Origin: Candidatus Pedobacter colombiensis
Lineage (GTDB): Bacteria > Bacteroidota > Bacteroidia > Sphingobacteriales > Sphingobacteriaceae
Reading direction: 5' to 3'
Length of the DNA: 64,000 bases
NCBI GenBank assembly: GCA_029202485.1
Contig: CP119313.1
Location: 1,364,001 to 1,428,000 of the forward strand
The notes beneath the pieces are model-generated. The model had not been told where the DNA came from, ran no database searches, and was given only the letters and a program-made list of their open reading frames with translations. Shown in pieces: positions 1 through 8,423 of the stretch; positions within the stretch are counted from its first letter, which is position 1, and every line of letters starts with the position of its first letter. The position numbers and the translations under genes are program-made.

Positions 1-1134
1 GGATTAGCTATGGTTGCCATTATTAAGGGGTACAAATGTATATTTACAACTACGGATAAGCAATCAAAGGAAAAAGCGGATGCATTGCGTGCTTTTGGTG
101 CCGAGGTAATCGTATGTCCTACTAACGTAGATCCGGACGATCCACGTTCTTATTACTCCGTATCATCGCGTTTGGAGCGGGAAGTTCCAAATTCATGGAA
201 GCCTAATCAGTATGATAATTTAGACAATTCACTGGCACATTATGAGCAGACCGGACCGGAAATTTGGAAGCAAACTGAAGGAAAGATTACACATCTTGTG
301 GTTGGTGTGGGTACTGGAGGTACGATTTCGGGAACCGGAAAATATTTAAAGGAACAGAATCCGAACATCAAAGTTTGGGGTATCGATACTTATGGATCAG
401 TTTTTAAGAAGTATAAAGAGACTGGTATTTTAGATAAAAACGAGATCTATCCTTATATAACTGAGGGTATTGGCGAAGATTTTTTGCCAAAGAATGTAGA
501 TTTTGACGTGATTGATCTTTTTGAGAAGGTTACGGATAAGGATGCAGCTTTGATGACTCGTGAGATTGCCCGTAAGGAGGGGATATTTGTAGGTAACTCT
601 GCTGGTTCTGCTATTGCTGGGTTGTTGCAGTTAAAAGATAAGTTAAAACCTGAAGATGTAGTTGTTGTGATTTTTCATGATCATGGAAGCCGCTATATGG
701 GTAAAATGTACAACGAGGACTGGTTAAGAGAACGTGGTTTCCTTAAGGATGATAAGCTTACGGCCCGCTCTATCATTGCTAAGAAGGAAAATACAGATAT
801 TGTTACAATTGATTGTGAGAAAACGATTCACGACGCATTTAACAATATGAGTACTTTGAAGATCTCACAGATACCCGTTACCCAAAAGGGTATGATCATA
901 GGCAAATTGGCTGAAAGTGACATATTGAAAGCTTTATTGGAGAATCCTTCCCTGAAGTCTGCTCAAGTTCAGCAAATTATGTCGACCGGATTTCCATTTG
1001 TAGATCTGAATACTTCAATTGATCGGATTTCTTCTTTGATTAATAAGGAAAATAGCGCGGTTTTGGTTGAAGATGAGCATGGAAAAATTGAAATCATCAC
1101 ACAGTATGATATTATTAATGCAATTTCAGGTTAA
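1..1134 (+). CDS. cbs: Cystathionine beta-synthase, 5'-truncated by window edge
   Basis: PLP-dependent beta-replacement enzyme of the transsulfuration/cysteine pathway, cytosolic. The reading frame is open from base 1 (Gly-Leu-Ala precede the first Met), and those residues continue the family's substrate-loop motif GxxGLAM, so the true start lies upstream and the internal ATG at 10 is not the start. Visible are the PLP-phosphate loop (VGTGGTISG) and, in the last ~120 residues, two CBS domains, as in the bacterial cystathionine beta-synthase architecture. The Schiff-base lysine lies outside the window. O-acetylserine sulfhydrylases lack the CBS pair, so cystathionine beta-synthase is preferred, though exact substrate use cannot be read from sequence. 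The gene ends at a strong hairpin shared with the convergent murA. Confidence 0.88.
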   Translation, partial: GLAMVAIIKGYKCIFTTTDKQSKEKADALRAFGAEVIVCPTNVDPDDPRSYYSVSSRLEREVPNSWKPNQYDNLDNSLAHYEQTGPEIWKQTEGKITHLVVGVGTGGTISGTGKYLKEQNPNIKVWGIDTYGSVFKKYKETGILDKNEIYPYITEGIGEDFLPKNVDFDVIDLFEKVTDKDAALMTREIARKEGIFVGNSAGSAIAGLLQLKDKLKPEDVVVVIFHDHGSRYMGKMYNEDWLRERGFLKDDKLTARSIIAKKENTDIVTIDCEKTIHDAFNNMSTLKISQIPVTQKGMIIGKLAESDILKALLENPSLKSAQVQQIMSTGFPFVDLNTSIDRISSLINKENSAVLVEDEHGKIEIITQYDIINAISG

Positions 1135-1164
1135 TTAAAGTATATTGTAATTATAGTGCATAAT

Positions 1165-1186
1165 AAAAGCCCCAATTGGGGCTTTT
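1165..1186. terminator. Bidirectional rho-independent terminator between cbs and murA
   Basis: A perfect 22-base palindrome (11-base arms centred on AATT, GC core GCCCC/GGGGC) is flanked by A-run and T-run, so it can serve both the rightward cbs gene and the leftward murA gene. Confidence 0.88.
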
Positions 1187-1215
1187 CTATTTTATATATC
1201 ATTTTGTTAAATGAT

Positions 1216-2541
1216 TTAATGTGTTGGTGCTGATGCTTCTACACGTTTAATATCTGCACCAATTGCACGTAAACGGGTGTCAATATCCTGATAACCACGC
1301 TCAATCTGTTCGATATTGAAAATAGTTGATTTTCCTTCAGCAGATAATGCGGCAATGAGTAATGAAACTCCTGCACGGATATCTGGAGAGGTCATACTGA
1401 TACCTCTTAGCTTGTATTTTTTATCAATACCATTTACAGAAGCACGGTGTGGATCGCAAAGGATAATTTGTGCACCCATATCGATCAGTTTATCCACAAA
1501 GAATAACCTGCTTTCAAACATTTTCTGGTGTATCAATACATTTCCTCTGGCTTGGGTAGCTACCACAAGGACAATACTAAGCAAGTCGGGGGTAAATCCA
1601 GGCCAAGGGGAATCAGCAATGGTTAGCATTGAACCATCTATAAATGACTCAATTACATAATGCTTTTGAGAAGGAATGTAAATATCATCACCTCTTAATT
1701 CAAACTTGATCCCTAGTTTTTTAAATACATCAGGAATTACACCAAGTTCTGCATAACAAACATTTTTGATGGTGATTTCTGACTCTGTCATAGCTGCTAA
1801 GCCGATAAATGAGCCAATTTCGATCATATCCGGAAGCATCCTGTGTTCTGTTCCACCTAGTTTTTTAACCCCTTCAATGGTCAGCAAGTTAGAGCCAACA
1901 CCAGTGATTTTAGCGCCCATACGGTTCAACATTTTACATAACTGTTGCAGGTATGGTTCGCAGGCGGCATTATATATAGTTGTCGTTCCTTTGGCTAGTA
2001 CAGCGGCCATTACAATGTTTGCTGTACCGGTTACTGAGGCTTCATCAAGTAGAATATATGCACCTTTTAAGTTGGTTGCATCTACATTAAAGAACTCTTT
2101 TTTAGTGTCGTACACAAATTTGGCGCCCAATTTTTCAAAGCCGATAAAATGGGTATCTAATCTTCTGCGACCAATTTTATCACCTCCCGGTTTAGGGATT
2201 GCTGCTTTTCCAAAACGTCCCAATAGTGGACCAACGATCATAATTGATCCTCTTAAGCCACCACCTTTAGCCTTAAATATATCCGATTGGAAAAACTCAA
2301 GGTTAATGTTTTTGGCTTCAAAAGTATAAGTGTCTTTGTTTAGGCGCTCAATGGTTACGCCCATATCTCCCAGCAGTTCAATAAGTTTGTTTACATCCTT
2401 AATGTCGGGGATGTTGCTGATGGTAATTTTCTGATCGGTTAATAAAACAGCGGCTATGATTTGCAGCGCTTCATTCTTTGCCCCTTGAGGTTGAATTTCG
2501 CCCTTTAATTTCTTACCGCCAATTATTTCAAATGCGTTCAT
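1216..2541 (-). CDS. murA: UDP-N-acetylglucosamine 1-carboxyvinyltransferase (MurA), Cys-to-Asp variant
   Basis: Catalyses the first committed step of peptidoglycan synthesis, enolpyruvyl transfer from PEP to UDP-GlcNAc, in the cytosol. Its 441 residues fit the EPSP-synthase-like double-domain fold. The N-terminal GAKNEAL motif carries the conserved Lys22-Asn23, and the catalytic loop reads PKPGGDKIGRRRLD around residues 117-129. In E. coli-type enzymes the loop reads PGGCxIG; here the Cys is Asp121 (codon at 2179-2181, confirmed in the DNA). Cys is the residue alkylated by fosfomycin, and Asp at this position is known to give intrinsic resistance in Mycobacterium and Chlamydia MurA. It lies 36 bases downstream of the DUF4290 gene and is probably cotranscribed with it. 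Confidence 0.95.
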   Translation of the reverse strand: MNAFEIIGGKKLKGEIQPQGAKNEALQIIAAVLLTDQKITISNIPDIKDVNKLIELLGDMGVTIERLNKDTYTFEAKNINLEFFQSDIFKAKGGGLRGSIMIVGPLLGRFGKAAIPKPGGDKIGRRRLDTHFIGFEKLGAKFVYDTKKEFFNVDATNLKGAYILLDEASVTGTANIVMAAVLAKGTTTIYNAACEPYLQQLCKMLNRMGAKITGVGSNLLTIEGVKKLGGTEHRMLPDMIEIGSFIGLAAMTESEITIKNVCYAELGVIPDVFKKLGIKFELRGDDIYIPSQKHYVIESFIDGSMLTIADSPWPGFTPDLLSIVLVVATQARGNVLIHQKMFESRLFFVDKLIDMGAQIILCDPHRASVNGIDKKYKLRGISMTSPDIRAGVSLLIAALSAEGKSTIFNIEQIERGYQDIDTRLRAIGADIKRVEASAPTH

Positions 2542-2577
2542 GTTATTCGTAAGGTGTATGGATAAAAACTGGTAAGA

Positions 2578-3243
2578 TTAGTGTCGCTGTTTAGGGTTGT
2601 TTCGGGAAGAACGATTACTGTTATTTTGTCTGCCCTTATTATTGTTGTTTCTTCCGCGATTGTTGTTATTTGAAGGTCTTGCAGCCTGAGGTTTAAACTC
2701 AACCTTATTTAAGTTGATGTTTTCATCTAGTTGTAGTTGTCCTCCAGATAGTTCGCGAAGGTTTTTTAAAATGGTTTCATCGGCTACACTGTCTTTGTTC
2801 CAGGTCACATAAGCCATTTTCATGAAATTGGCTATTCCCTGTACCATTGCTGCTCTACGTTCAGGTTCTTCTACAGCTTTGGCTCTTTCTATCATCATTT
2901 CAACCGTTTTACCATAGTGTTTATAGGTAATTTTTTGCTGAGGATAGCCAATATGCTGAGGTTTTACCATCGCATCTTCAGGCGTAGGTTTAGGGTAAGG
3001 ACTGTCTACATCAATTTTATAACCCGAAATGATGTGTAAATGATCCCAAAGTTTATGTTTGAAATCTGCTACATCGCGTAAATGTGGGTTTAAGAAGCCC
3101 ATTAGGTCGATTACTGCCTGGGCGTATTTATTACGTTCTTCAAGATCGGGAAGCTCGATAATGTACTTTACCATGTTTTGTACATTACGGCCATATTCGG
3201 CTAAAATCAACTCGTTTCTTGTGGTGTTATACTCGAAATTCAT
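2578..3243 (-). CDS. DUF4290 domain protein with basic Asn/Arg-rich tail
   Basis: A 221-residue protein of the DUF4290 family, which is found in Bacteroidota; its function is unknown. The first ~165 residues are an alpha-helical conserved domain (start MNFEYNTTRNELILAEYGRN). The last ~40 residues are low-complexity and strongly basic, rich in Asn, Arg, Gly and Ser, suggesting a disordered nucleic-acid-binding tail (inference). It lies directly upstream of murA on the same strand with a 36-base gap, a probable two-gene unit. No signal peptide or membrane segment is seen. Confidence 0.85.
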   Translation of the reverse strand: MNFEYNTTRNELILAEYGRNVQNMVKYIIELPDLEERNKYAQAVIDLMGFLNPHLRDVADFKHKLWDHLHIISGYKIDVDSPYPKPTPEDAMVKPQHIGYPQQKITYKHYGKTVEMMIERAKAVEEPERRAAMVQGIANFMKMAYVTWNKDSVADETILKNLRELSGGQLQLDENINLNKVEFKPQAARPSNNNNRGRNNNNKGRQNNSNRSSRNNPKQRH

Positions 3244-3452
3244 TTATATGTTTTCGTTAATATTTTAATTCCTTTTTGGTCTGATTCATTGGGAGTGCTT
3301 AGTATTTTCTTGAAAACTTATGCTTCAGACTCATTTATAACGGGCAGGGTTATTAAAGAAATAACGCCAAAGGGCCGGTTTTTATATATTACAATCAGTT
3401 TTTTATTTATTACGGAGCCCATAAGACTCTGTAAGTCCTGTAAATATAAGGG

Positions 3453-5765
3453 TTATTTAACAATTCGCAACTTAGCAAATTTTAATAACAATTGCTTGTT
3501 ACCCAGTCCCTGAAAAAATACGGTAGCTTTTACATCTGGTAAGGTGCCTTCCAGACTGATGATTTTTCCGAAACCGAACTTCTCATGTTCTACATCCATA
3601 CCATTTTGGAATGCATTTGCTGCATCTGGTGTAAAACCTGGTGTAGGTATATGCGCCTTTGGAAGCATGGAGGTCGTTTTTGGCCTTTGGGCAGGCGTTG
3701 TTGCTGTTCCAGGACCCGAGGACATACCTGGTTTTGGCTTAGTGAAAGTATCACGCTGTTGCGTCCAGGTACGTCTTTCCTCATTGAACCCACTTTCGCC
3801 CAAGCTACTTTTAGCTGGTTTTACGACTTCAATTTCCAGAAAACGGGCATCTATTTCGTCAATAAAACGACTAGGTTCGCAGTTTGTAAGGGTTCCCCAT
3901 CTGTAACGTGAAGTGGAGTAGGTGAGGGTAAGTTTCTTTTCTGCACGGGTTACGGCTACATAAAATAGCCTGCGCTCTTCTTCCAGATCAGTTCTTGAAT
4001 TGAGTGACATTTGTGATGGGAAAAGATTTTCTTCCAATCCTACTACATAAACATTCTTGAATTCCAGACCTTTAGAGGAGTGAATGGTCATTAAAGAAAC
4101 CGTATCCTTTTCTTTATCGTCTTTTTTATCGTCATTGGTTAATAAGGCGATGTCTTGCATGAATACAGCCAGACTGCGGTCTTCAATGTCTTCACGTTCA
4201 CCAAATTCCTTAATACCGTTTAATAACTCCTGTATGTTCTCGTGTCTGCCACGACCTTCCTCAGATTGATCGGCATGTAATTCTTTTAAAATACCTGAGT
4301 GCTGTGCAATATATAAAGCAGTCTCGTAAGCATCCAGTTTTTTAGCTTCAGCACTGAAACTCTGGATCATTACAGCAAAGTCATTCAATTGGTTAGCAAC
4401 CCTACCTGGTATATATTGCTGTGGGTTACAGATTACCTGCCACATCGTAATGTTATGCTGATCTGCTGCTACACTTATTTTCTCTACTGTGGTATCTCCA
4501 AGCCCCCTTTTTGGGTAATTGATGACCCTTTTGATGGCTTCTTCATCCGCCGGATTAAAGGTTAATCTGAAATATGCAATTAAATCCTTGATCTCTTTAC
4601 GTTGATAGAATGATAATCCACCATATATCTTATAAGGAATATTGAGTTTCCTTAAAGCCTCCTCCATAGCTCTAGATTGCGCATTTGTTCTATAAAGGAT
4701 GGCAAAATCATTGTAGTTGTAACCTTTGGTAGTACGGTCCTGAACAATGGAGTCAGCTACGATCTTACCTTCTTCATTATCAGTAAAAGCACGCTGAACT
4801 TTAATTCTGTCGCCAGATTCATTGTCGGAGAATACGTTCTTTTCCAGTTGGTTTTTGTTGTTGGCAATAATACTATTGGCCACTTTAACTATGTTTTGCG
4901 TTGAGCGGTAGTTCTGCTCCAGTTTATATACTTTTAAATCCGGATAATCGCGCTCAAAGTTTAATATGTTTTGGATGTTTGCTCCCCTGAAGGCATAGAT
5001 ACTTTGTGCATCATCACCCACCACACAGATGTTCTGATAGGCGGCAGCAAGCTTTTTAACAATAGTATACTGCGAAAAGTTAGTATCCTGGTACTCATCT
5101 ACCATCAGGTATTTAAATTTCTGCTGGTATTTGTTTAGTACATCAGGATGTGTTTTTAGCAGAATATTGGTTTTAAACAACAAATCATCAAAGTCCATAG
5201 CGCCGGCTTTAAAGCAGCGTTTGGTATATGTTTCGTAGATAACACCAATTAAAGGTCTTTTATTACTGATATCCTCAGCCTGAATTTCAGCATTTTCCAT
5301 GTATTCTGTATAGGAAACAAGGTTGTTCTTTGCTGATGAAATGCGGTTGTAAACGAAGTTTGCATTGTACAGTTTATCATCCAGTTGCATTTCGCGCAGG
5401 ATGGTTCTGATTAAGCTTTTACTATCGTCTGTATCATAAATCGTGAAATTGGAAGGGTAACCTATCTTTTCGGCCTCTACTCTTAATATCTTGGAAAAAA
5501 CAGAGTGAAATGTACCCATCCAGATATTTTTAGCTTCGGCTCCTACCACTTTCATGATACGCTCACGCATATCTTTTGAAGCTTTATTGGTAAAGGTAAG
5601 TACAAGAATATTAAAGGGATCTACTCCTTTTTCAATCAAATGTGCCACTCTAAAGGTGATTACTCTTGTTTTTCCGGAGCCTGCACCTGCAACGATCATT
5701 GCCGGGCCTTCTGTGTTCTCTACTGCTGCGCGTTGTTGGGGGTTTAAACCTGCTAAATAATCCAA
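3453..5765 (-). CDS. uvrD: UvrD/PcrA-type superfamily 1 DNA helicase
   Basis: A 3'-5' DNA helicase for nucleotide excision and mismatch repair and for clearing stalled replication. It has 770 residues, normal for UvrD/PcrA. Motif I AGAGSGKT is at residues 26-33, motif II is DEYQDTN, motif III has GDDAQSIYAFRGA, motif IV has QNYRS, and motif VI has VAVTRAEKKL. The last ~50 residues (starting GMDVEHEKFGFGKI) form the Tudor-like tail that in PcrA/UvrD contacts RNA polymerase, preceded by a Pro/Thr-rich linker. A perfect -7 element lies 56 bases upstream. A 209-base gap separates it from the downstream DUF4290 gene, so they may be separate units. Confidence 0.94.
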   Translation of the reverse strand: MDYLAGLNPQQRAAVENTEGPAMIVAGAGSGKTRVITFRVAHLIEKGVDPFNILVLTFTNKASKDMRERIMKVVGAEAKNIWMGTFHSVFSKILRVEAEKIGYPSNFTIYDTDDSKSLIRTILREMQLDDKLYNANFVYNRISSAKNNLVSYTEYMENAEIQAEDISNKRPLIGVIYETYTKRCFKAGAMDFDDLLFKTNILLKTHPDVLNKYQQKFKYLMVDEYQDTNFSQYTIVKKLAAAYQNICVVGDDAQSIYAFRGANIQNILNFERDYPDLKVYKLEQNYRSTQNIVKVANSIIANNKNQLEKNVFSDNESGDRIKVQRAFTDNEEGKIVADSIVQDRTTKGYNYNDFAILYRTNAQSRAMEEALRKLNIPYKIYGGLSFYQRKEIKDLIAYFRLTFNPADEEAIKRVINYPKRGLGDTTVEKISVAADQHNITMWQVICNPQQYIPGRVANQLNDFAVMIQSFSAEAKKLDAYETALYIAQHSGILKELHADQSEEGRGRHENIQELLNGIKEFGEREDIEDRSLAVFMQDIALLTNDDKKDDKEKDTVSLMTIHSSKGLEFKNVYVVGLEENLFPSQMSLNSRTDLEEERRLFYVAVTRAEKKLTLTYSTSRYRWGTLTNCEPSRFIDEIDARFLEIEVVKPAKSSLGESGFNEERRTWTQQRDTFTKPKPGMSSGPGTATTPAQRPKTTSMLPKAHIPTPGFTPDAANAFQNGMDVEHEKFGFGKIISLEGTLPDVKATVFFQGLGNKQLLLKFAKLRIVK

Positions 5766-5821
5766 AATCCGTTCCTGATATTTAAAGTATGCTGTTTATA
5801 GATACGTTCTTAATATAACTG

Positions 5822-5829
5822 CAAATTTA
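5822..5829 (-). promoter_or_regulatory. Bacteroidota -7 element for uvrD
   Basis: The minus strand reads TAAATTTG, a perfect TAnnTTTG, 56 bases before the uvrD start. No clear -33 TTG was found at the expected spacing. Confidence 0.5.
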
Positions 5830-5884
5830 GGAAATTATGTGCGTTTAATAGAATGTGTTGGTAAAATAGGTGAAGATTGAGTTA

Positions 5885-5915
5885 TTGCTCCTTCGGGCAA
5901 TTTTATCTAAGTTTG
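5885..5915 (+). promoter_or_regulatory. Promoter of the M20 dipeptidase gene
   Basis: A TTG at 5885-5887 and TAAGTTTG at 5908-5915 are separated by 20 bases, matching the Bacteroidota -33/-7 consensus. The inferred transcript start near 5920 leaves a leader of about 12 bases. Confidence 0.7.
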
Positions 5916-5931
5916 TCCAAACTAATTTGTT

Positions 5932-7302
5932 ATGCAAGAGATCAAAAAATATGTAGAAGAAAACAAGCAGCGCTTTTTAGATGAGCTGTTTGAATTGTTG
6001 CGCTTTCCATCGGTTAGTGCCGACCCAAAATATAAAGCAGATGTACTTAATACTGCTGATTTTGTAGCTCAGAAACTGAAAGATGCTGGTGCTGATAATG
6101 TTGAAATCTGTGAAACAGCAGGTTATCCTATTGTTTATGGCGAGAAAATCATTGATGCGAGTTTACCTACCGTTTTAGTTTACGGACACTATGATGTGCA
6201 GCCTGCAGATCCGCTTGAGCTATGGAAAACTCCACCATTTGAGCCAACTGTGCGTGATGGAAAGATCTATGCACGCGGTGCCTGTGATGATAAGGGGCAG
6301 TTTTACATGCACGTAAAGGCTTTTGAGTTGATGATGAAGACCAATACACTTGCCTGTAACGTGAAATTCATGATTGAGGGTGAGGAGGAAGTTGGCTCTG
6401 CAAACCTTGGTATTTTTGTAAATGCAAATGTTGATCGCTTAAAAGCTGATGTGGTTTTAATTTCTGATACTTCAATGATCAGCATGGAAAACCCATCTAT
6501 AGAGACTGGTTTACGTGGTCTGGCTTATATGGAGGTTGAAGTTGTTGGTCCAAACCGCGATTTGCACTCAGGTGTATATGGTGGTGCTGTAGCTAATCCG
6601 GCAACTATATTATGTAAAATGATTGCTTCTCTGCATGATGAGAACAATCACATTACTATTCCTGCATTTTATGATAAGGTTGTGGAATTGAGTGATGCAG
6701 AGAAAAAAGCATTGAATTCTGCTCCATTTGATTTAAATGAATATAAAGAAGATTTGGATATCAAAGCTGAGTGGGGTGAGAAAGGTTATTCGACATTAGA
6801 ACGTACTGGAACAAGACCTACATTAGAGGTTAATGGTATCTGGAGTGGTTATATTGGCGAAGGTGCTAAGACTGTTCTTCCATCTAAGGCTAATGCTAAG
6901 ATTTCTATGCGTTTGGTACCTAATCAGAGCTCTGATGAGATTTCAGAGATCTTTGCTAAGCATTTCGAGAGTATAGCGCCTGATTATGTAAAGGTTAAAG
7001 TTACTGCTCATCATGGTGGTGAGCCGGTAGTAACACCTACGGATAGTGTGGCTTATCGTGCTGCTGAAAAAGCTATTGTAGATTCATTTGGTAAAGCACC
7101 AATTCCTACACGTGGTGGTGGTAGTATTCCTATTGTTGCTTTATTTGAAAGCGCTTTGGGTATTAAATCTGTGCTTTTTGGCTTTGGTTTGGATAGTGAT
7201 GCCTTACATTCACCAAATGAAAAATACGATATTTTTAACTACTATAAAGGAATAGAGACTTTGCCTTTGTTCCACAAGTATTTTGCTGAATTGAGTAAAT
7301 AG
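5932..7302 (+). CDS. M20 family dipeptidase (CNDP-like metallopeptidase)
   Basis: A di-zinc aminoacyl-peptidase of the M20 family that cleaves dipeptides or short peptides; no signal peptide, so probably cytosolic. The 456 residues contain the metal-binding motifs in order: GHYDVQPA (His86), RGACDDKG (Asp119/120), EGEEEVGS (Glu151/152) and an Asp in LISDTS, with a late His region (ALHSPNEK) near residue 423. The insertion between the halves is the dimerisation lid typical of the family. It stands alone with its own promoter and terminator. Exact substrate (carnosine-like, Ala- or Gly-dipeptides) cannot be deduced. Confidence 0.92.
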   Translation: MQEIKKYVEENKQRFLDELFELLRFPSVSADPKYKADVLNTADFVAQKLKDAGADNVEICETAGYPIVYGEKIIDASLPTVLVYGHYDVQPADPLELWKTPPFEPTVRDGKIYARGACDDKGQFYMHVKAFELMMKTNTLACNVKFMIEGEEEVGSANLGIFVNANVDRLKADVVLISDTSMISMENPSIETGLRGLAYMEVEVVGPNRDLHSGVYGGAVANPATILCKMIASLHDENNHITIPAFYDKVVELSDAEKKALNSAPFDLNEYKEDLDIKAEWGEKGYSTLERTGTRPTLEVNGIWSGYIGEGAKTVLPSKANAKISMRLVPNQSSDEISEIFAKHFESIAPDYVKVKVTAHHGGEPVVTPTDSVAYRAAEKAIVDSFGKAPIPTRGGGSIPIVALFESALGIKSVLFGFGLDSDALHSPNEKYDIFNYYKGIETLPLFHKYFAELSK

Positions 7303-7327
7303 CTTAATTCGCAAGTTACTTATTTAT

Positions 7328-7369
7328 AAAAACACCAATATTCCTGCGCTCAGGAACATTGGTGTTTTT
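7328..7369 (+). terminator. Rho-independent terminator of the dipeptidase gene
   Basis: Arms at 7328-7346 and 7351-7369 pair over 19 positions with one mismatch, with a 4-base loop CGCT, ending in a T-rich tract. Confidence 0.85.
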
Positions 7370-7372
7370 ATT

Positions 7373-7402
7373 TTGGATGCCTACCTGAAAGGTGTATTTT
7401 TG
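7373..7402 (+). promoter_or_regulatory. Promoter directly abutting the GH25 start codon
   Basis: TTG at 7373-7375, a 19-base spacer, then TATTTTTG at 7395-7402. The ATG at 7410 begins 8 bases later, so the mRNA would have almost no leader. The element also covers the alternative GTG at 7392, excluding that as a start. Confidence 0.7.
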
Positions 7403-7409
7403 CGTAATC

Positions 7410-8330
7410 ATGCCGCCAGCACCTAAAAAAACACCAGTTACCAGAAAAGCTGCTACTTTCCGCCAAACCTACGAATCAGATGCGTCTGGCCGTCCACGTA
7501 AAAAGACGGTTCCAAGAAAGAAAACGATAAAGAAAAAGCCCTGGCCAATAGGAGTTAAGTTTTTTATAGCTGCAGTTTTGTTAGTCTTGCTTTCTCCATT
7601 CTATTATGGATACATCATTAAAGGTTTTAGCTCGACCTGGAGCTGGATCAGAGATATTGGTGAAGATCCAAATTACCGTACATATAATAGTTTTAATATT
7701 CGCATACCGAAAGGGTATAATATTCATGGTATTGATGTTTCCTATTACCAAGGTAAGATAGACTGGAAGCAGGTGAGGTCTATGAAGGAAGATGATGTAA
7801 AGATCGATTTCGCCTTTATAAAGGCAACCGAGGGACTATTTAAGGTTGACCCATATTTTCAACGCAACTGGCGTGAAGCGCCAAAAGTAGGCGTAATCTG
7901 CGGCGCCTATCATTATTTTAGACCACAGAAACCGGGCGAATGGCAAGCAAAGTTCTTTTTGCAAACGGTTAATTTTGAAGCAGGGGATTTACCACCTGTT
8001 GTTGATATAGAGGAATTGAATGATGTTCCTGCATCAAAAATGCGCGTTGAGCTTTTGGAGTTTATAAAATATATTGAAAAAAGGACAGGAGTAAAGCCTA
8101 TTATATATACCGGACTGTCTTTTTATAAGGACTATTTGCAAGGGCATTTTGATGAATATCCTTTATGGATAGCTCATTATCATCAGCCTAAGCTAAAGGT
8201 AAATAAGGCTACGAAATGGCATTTCTGGCAACACTCTGATAAAGCTAAAATATCCGGTATTAATCACGTAGTCGATTTTAATGCTTTTAATGGAGATAGC
8301 CTTGCTTTTGATCGTTTGTTGATTAAGTAA
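7410..8330 (+). CDS. GH25 lysozyme-like, membrane-anchored
   Basis: A glycoside hydrolase family 25 protein (N-acetylmuramidase fold), expected to cut peptidoglycan. From the ATG at 7410 it has 306 residues: a basic Lys/Arg/Pro-rich cytoplasmic N-terminus (~1-45), one hydrophobic segment (~48-68, FFIAAVLLVLLSPFYYGYII), then the GH25 barrel. Barrel motifs are GIDVSYYQGKIDW, FIKATEG, GAYHYFRP, PVVDIEE (the acidic pair expected in catalysis), IIYTG, LWIAHYH and WQHSD. The start is set by the promoter, which overlaps the longer GTG-initiated frame. It lies between two terminators, so it is monocistronic or weakly linked to the next gene. Confidence 0.9.
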   Translation: MPPAPKKTPVTRKAATFRQTYESDASGRPRKKTVPRKKTIKKKPWPIGVKFFIAAVLLVLLSPFYYGYIIKGFSSTWSWIRDIGEDPNYRTYNSFNIRIPKGYNIHGIDVSYYQGKIDWKQVRSMKEDDVKIDFAFIKATEGLFKVDPYFQRNWREAPKVGVICGAYHYFRPQKPGEWQAKFFLQTVNFEAGDLPPVVDIEELNDVPASKMRVELLEFIKYIEKRTGVKPIIYTGLSFYKDYLQGHFDEYPLWIAHYHQPKLKVNKATKWHFWQHSDKAKISGINHVVDFNAFNGDSLAFDRLLIK

Positions 8331-8423
8331 TGTGCTTGTAAATGAGTGGAATAAGTTTTTTACGGTTGGATAATTTTATGGCATTGCAATTGAGTTGTGT
8401 ATATTAATTAAATTATATCTATT

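Noticed and set aside
3289..3513. 74-codon plus-strand ORF between DUF4290 and uvrD
   Set aside because: Overlaps the uvrD 3' end on the opposite strand, no promoter, and composition not coding-like.
7392..7409. GTG start for the GH25 protein
   Set aside because: The -7 promoter element lies on these bases, so the codon cannot be in the mRNA.
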